From positions 1-42,832 of the forward strand of contig QCUA01000011.1 in NCBI GenBank assembly GCA_003210915.1: DNA of 42,832 nt. Direction: 5' to 3'. Of the stretch, positions 42,667-42,832 are shown piece by piece (position 1 is the stretch's first letter; each line of letters opens with the position of its first letter). Under the pieces are notes generated by a model. It did not search any database. It had not been told where the DNA came from and was given only the letters and a program-made list of their open reading frames with translations. Made by a program: the position numbers and the translations under genes. This DNA is from Prochlorococcus sp. AG-676-L21. Its GTDB lineage: Bacteria > Cyanobacteriota > Cyanobacteriia > PCC-6307 > Cyanobiaceae.

Positions 42667-42752
42667 CTATTAAGAGACACATCTGCGAGGCAGTGGTGAT
42701 GGGGATCACAACAGTCAAAGGTTTTTTTAGCATTTATTTAATTCTTCAGTGA
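42651..42752 (+). other. Possible small transcript or leader ORF, rightward
   Basis: Immediately downstream of the rightward promoter-like segment. Bases 42697-42710 form the hairpin GTGAT-GGGG-ATCAC, and a run of seven T lies at 42722-42728. An open frame runs from ATG 42651 to TGA 42750-42752 (33 codons). A shorter start at ATG 42699 has GAGG (42687-42690) at good spacing. It could be a small RNA, a leader peptide or the first gene of an operon. I cannot decide. Confidence 0.3.
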
Positions 42753-42832
42753 AACAATTATTTGCTCAGTTAAAAACCTTAGAAAGTAATGCTTTCTTAA
42801 AAAGCAATCTATTAATACTTGGACTGATCAAA
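42749..42832 (+). CDS. Possible ORF continuing past the window edge
   Basis: GTG 42749 overlaps the stop of the preceding small frame (GTGA) and the frame stays open for 28 codons to the window end: M-K-Q-L-F-A-Q-L-K, S-N-A-F-L-K-S-N-L-L-I-L-G. The hydrophobic ending could be the start of a membrane helix. The fragment is too short to identify. Confidence 0.33.
   Translation, partial: MKQLFAQLKTLESNAFLKSNLLILGLIK

Noticed and set aside
35766..42832. Tycheposon-type element
   Set aside because: Those elements use tRNA genes as targets; no tRNA or tRNA fragment was seen at these boundaries, and no tyrosine recombinase is in view.

Overview
This window is almost certainly from a high-light-adapted Prochlorococcus (marine picocyanobacterium). 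The DNA is AT-rich and tightly packed. It carries psbX, ycf66, a high-light-inducible protein, the cyanobacterial flavodiiron pair flv3-flv1, biosynthetic speA, and a circularly permuted two-piece tmRNA whose tag reads ANKIVSFSRQTAPVAA, the picocyanobacterial tag. No database search was run; all names come from motifs and recognised protein sequence.

Region 1 (1-35721) is ordinary core genome. In order it holds: the 3' part of def; a HIT protein; an SbmA/ABCD-type ABC transporter with an hli gene right behind it; ycf66 and psbX; a YggT protein; accC; tRNA-Leu; an LpxB-like glycosyltransferase; a PRC-barrel protein and smc; a small LigD-phosphoesterase-like protein; a DUF883-like/holin-like membrane pair; a broken rlmL-type methyltransferase; ssrA; an aldo/keto reductase; a ParA-like ATPase; argJ, coaE, gatB, thiO, ndk, speA, alaS; the operon flv3-flv1-flavin reductase; PBP2; an unknown membrane protein; and a Cas4-like nuclease. 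The most unusual core feature is a perfect 68-bp inverted copy of part of the ParA gene inside the rlmL-type gene 2.9 kb away. It leaves the reading frame unchanged but introduces two stop codons.

Region 2 (about 35760-42832) is an accessory island. It is loosely packed (non-coding stretches of 500-900 bp) and full of direct repeats. Its cargo is surface-related (acyltransferase/SGNH, VanZ-like, sulfotransferase) or unrecognised (a tandem pair of about 100-residue paralogs, tiny membrane proteins, a ribbon-helix-helix protein). Four degenerate 21-bp copies of a sequence that on the minus strand reads ...G-T-I-E-W-E-stop punctuate the island. This matches the conserved C-terminus of GMP synthase (GuaA), whose gene end is a known integration hotspot. 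Next to these copies lie tandem short repeats with an 11-bp period, as expected for arm sites of a tyrosine recombinase. My main inference is that these are stacked cassettes inserted at the 3' end of guaA. Neither intact guaA nor an integrase lies inside the window.

The right end holds a divergent control region: an RHH gene reading left and an unidentified transcript or ORF reading right, sharing near-identical inverted promoter segments around a perfect small palindrome.
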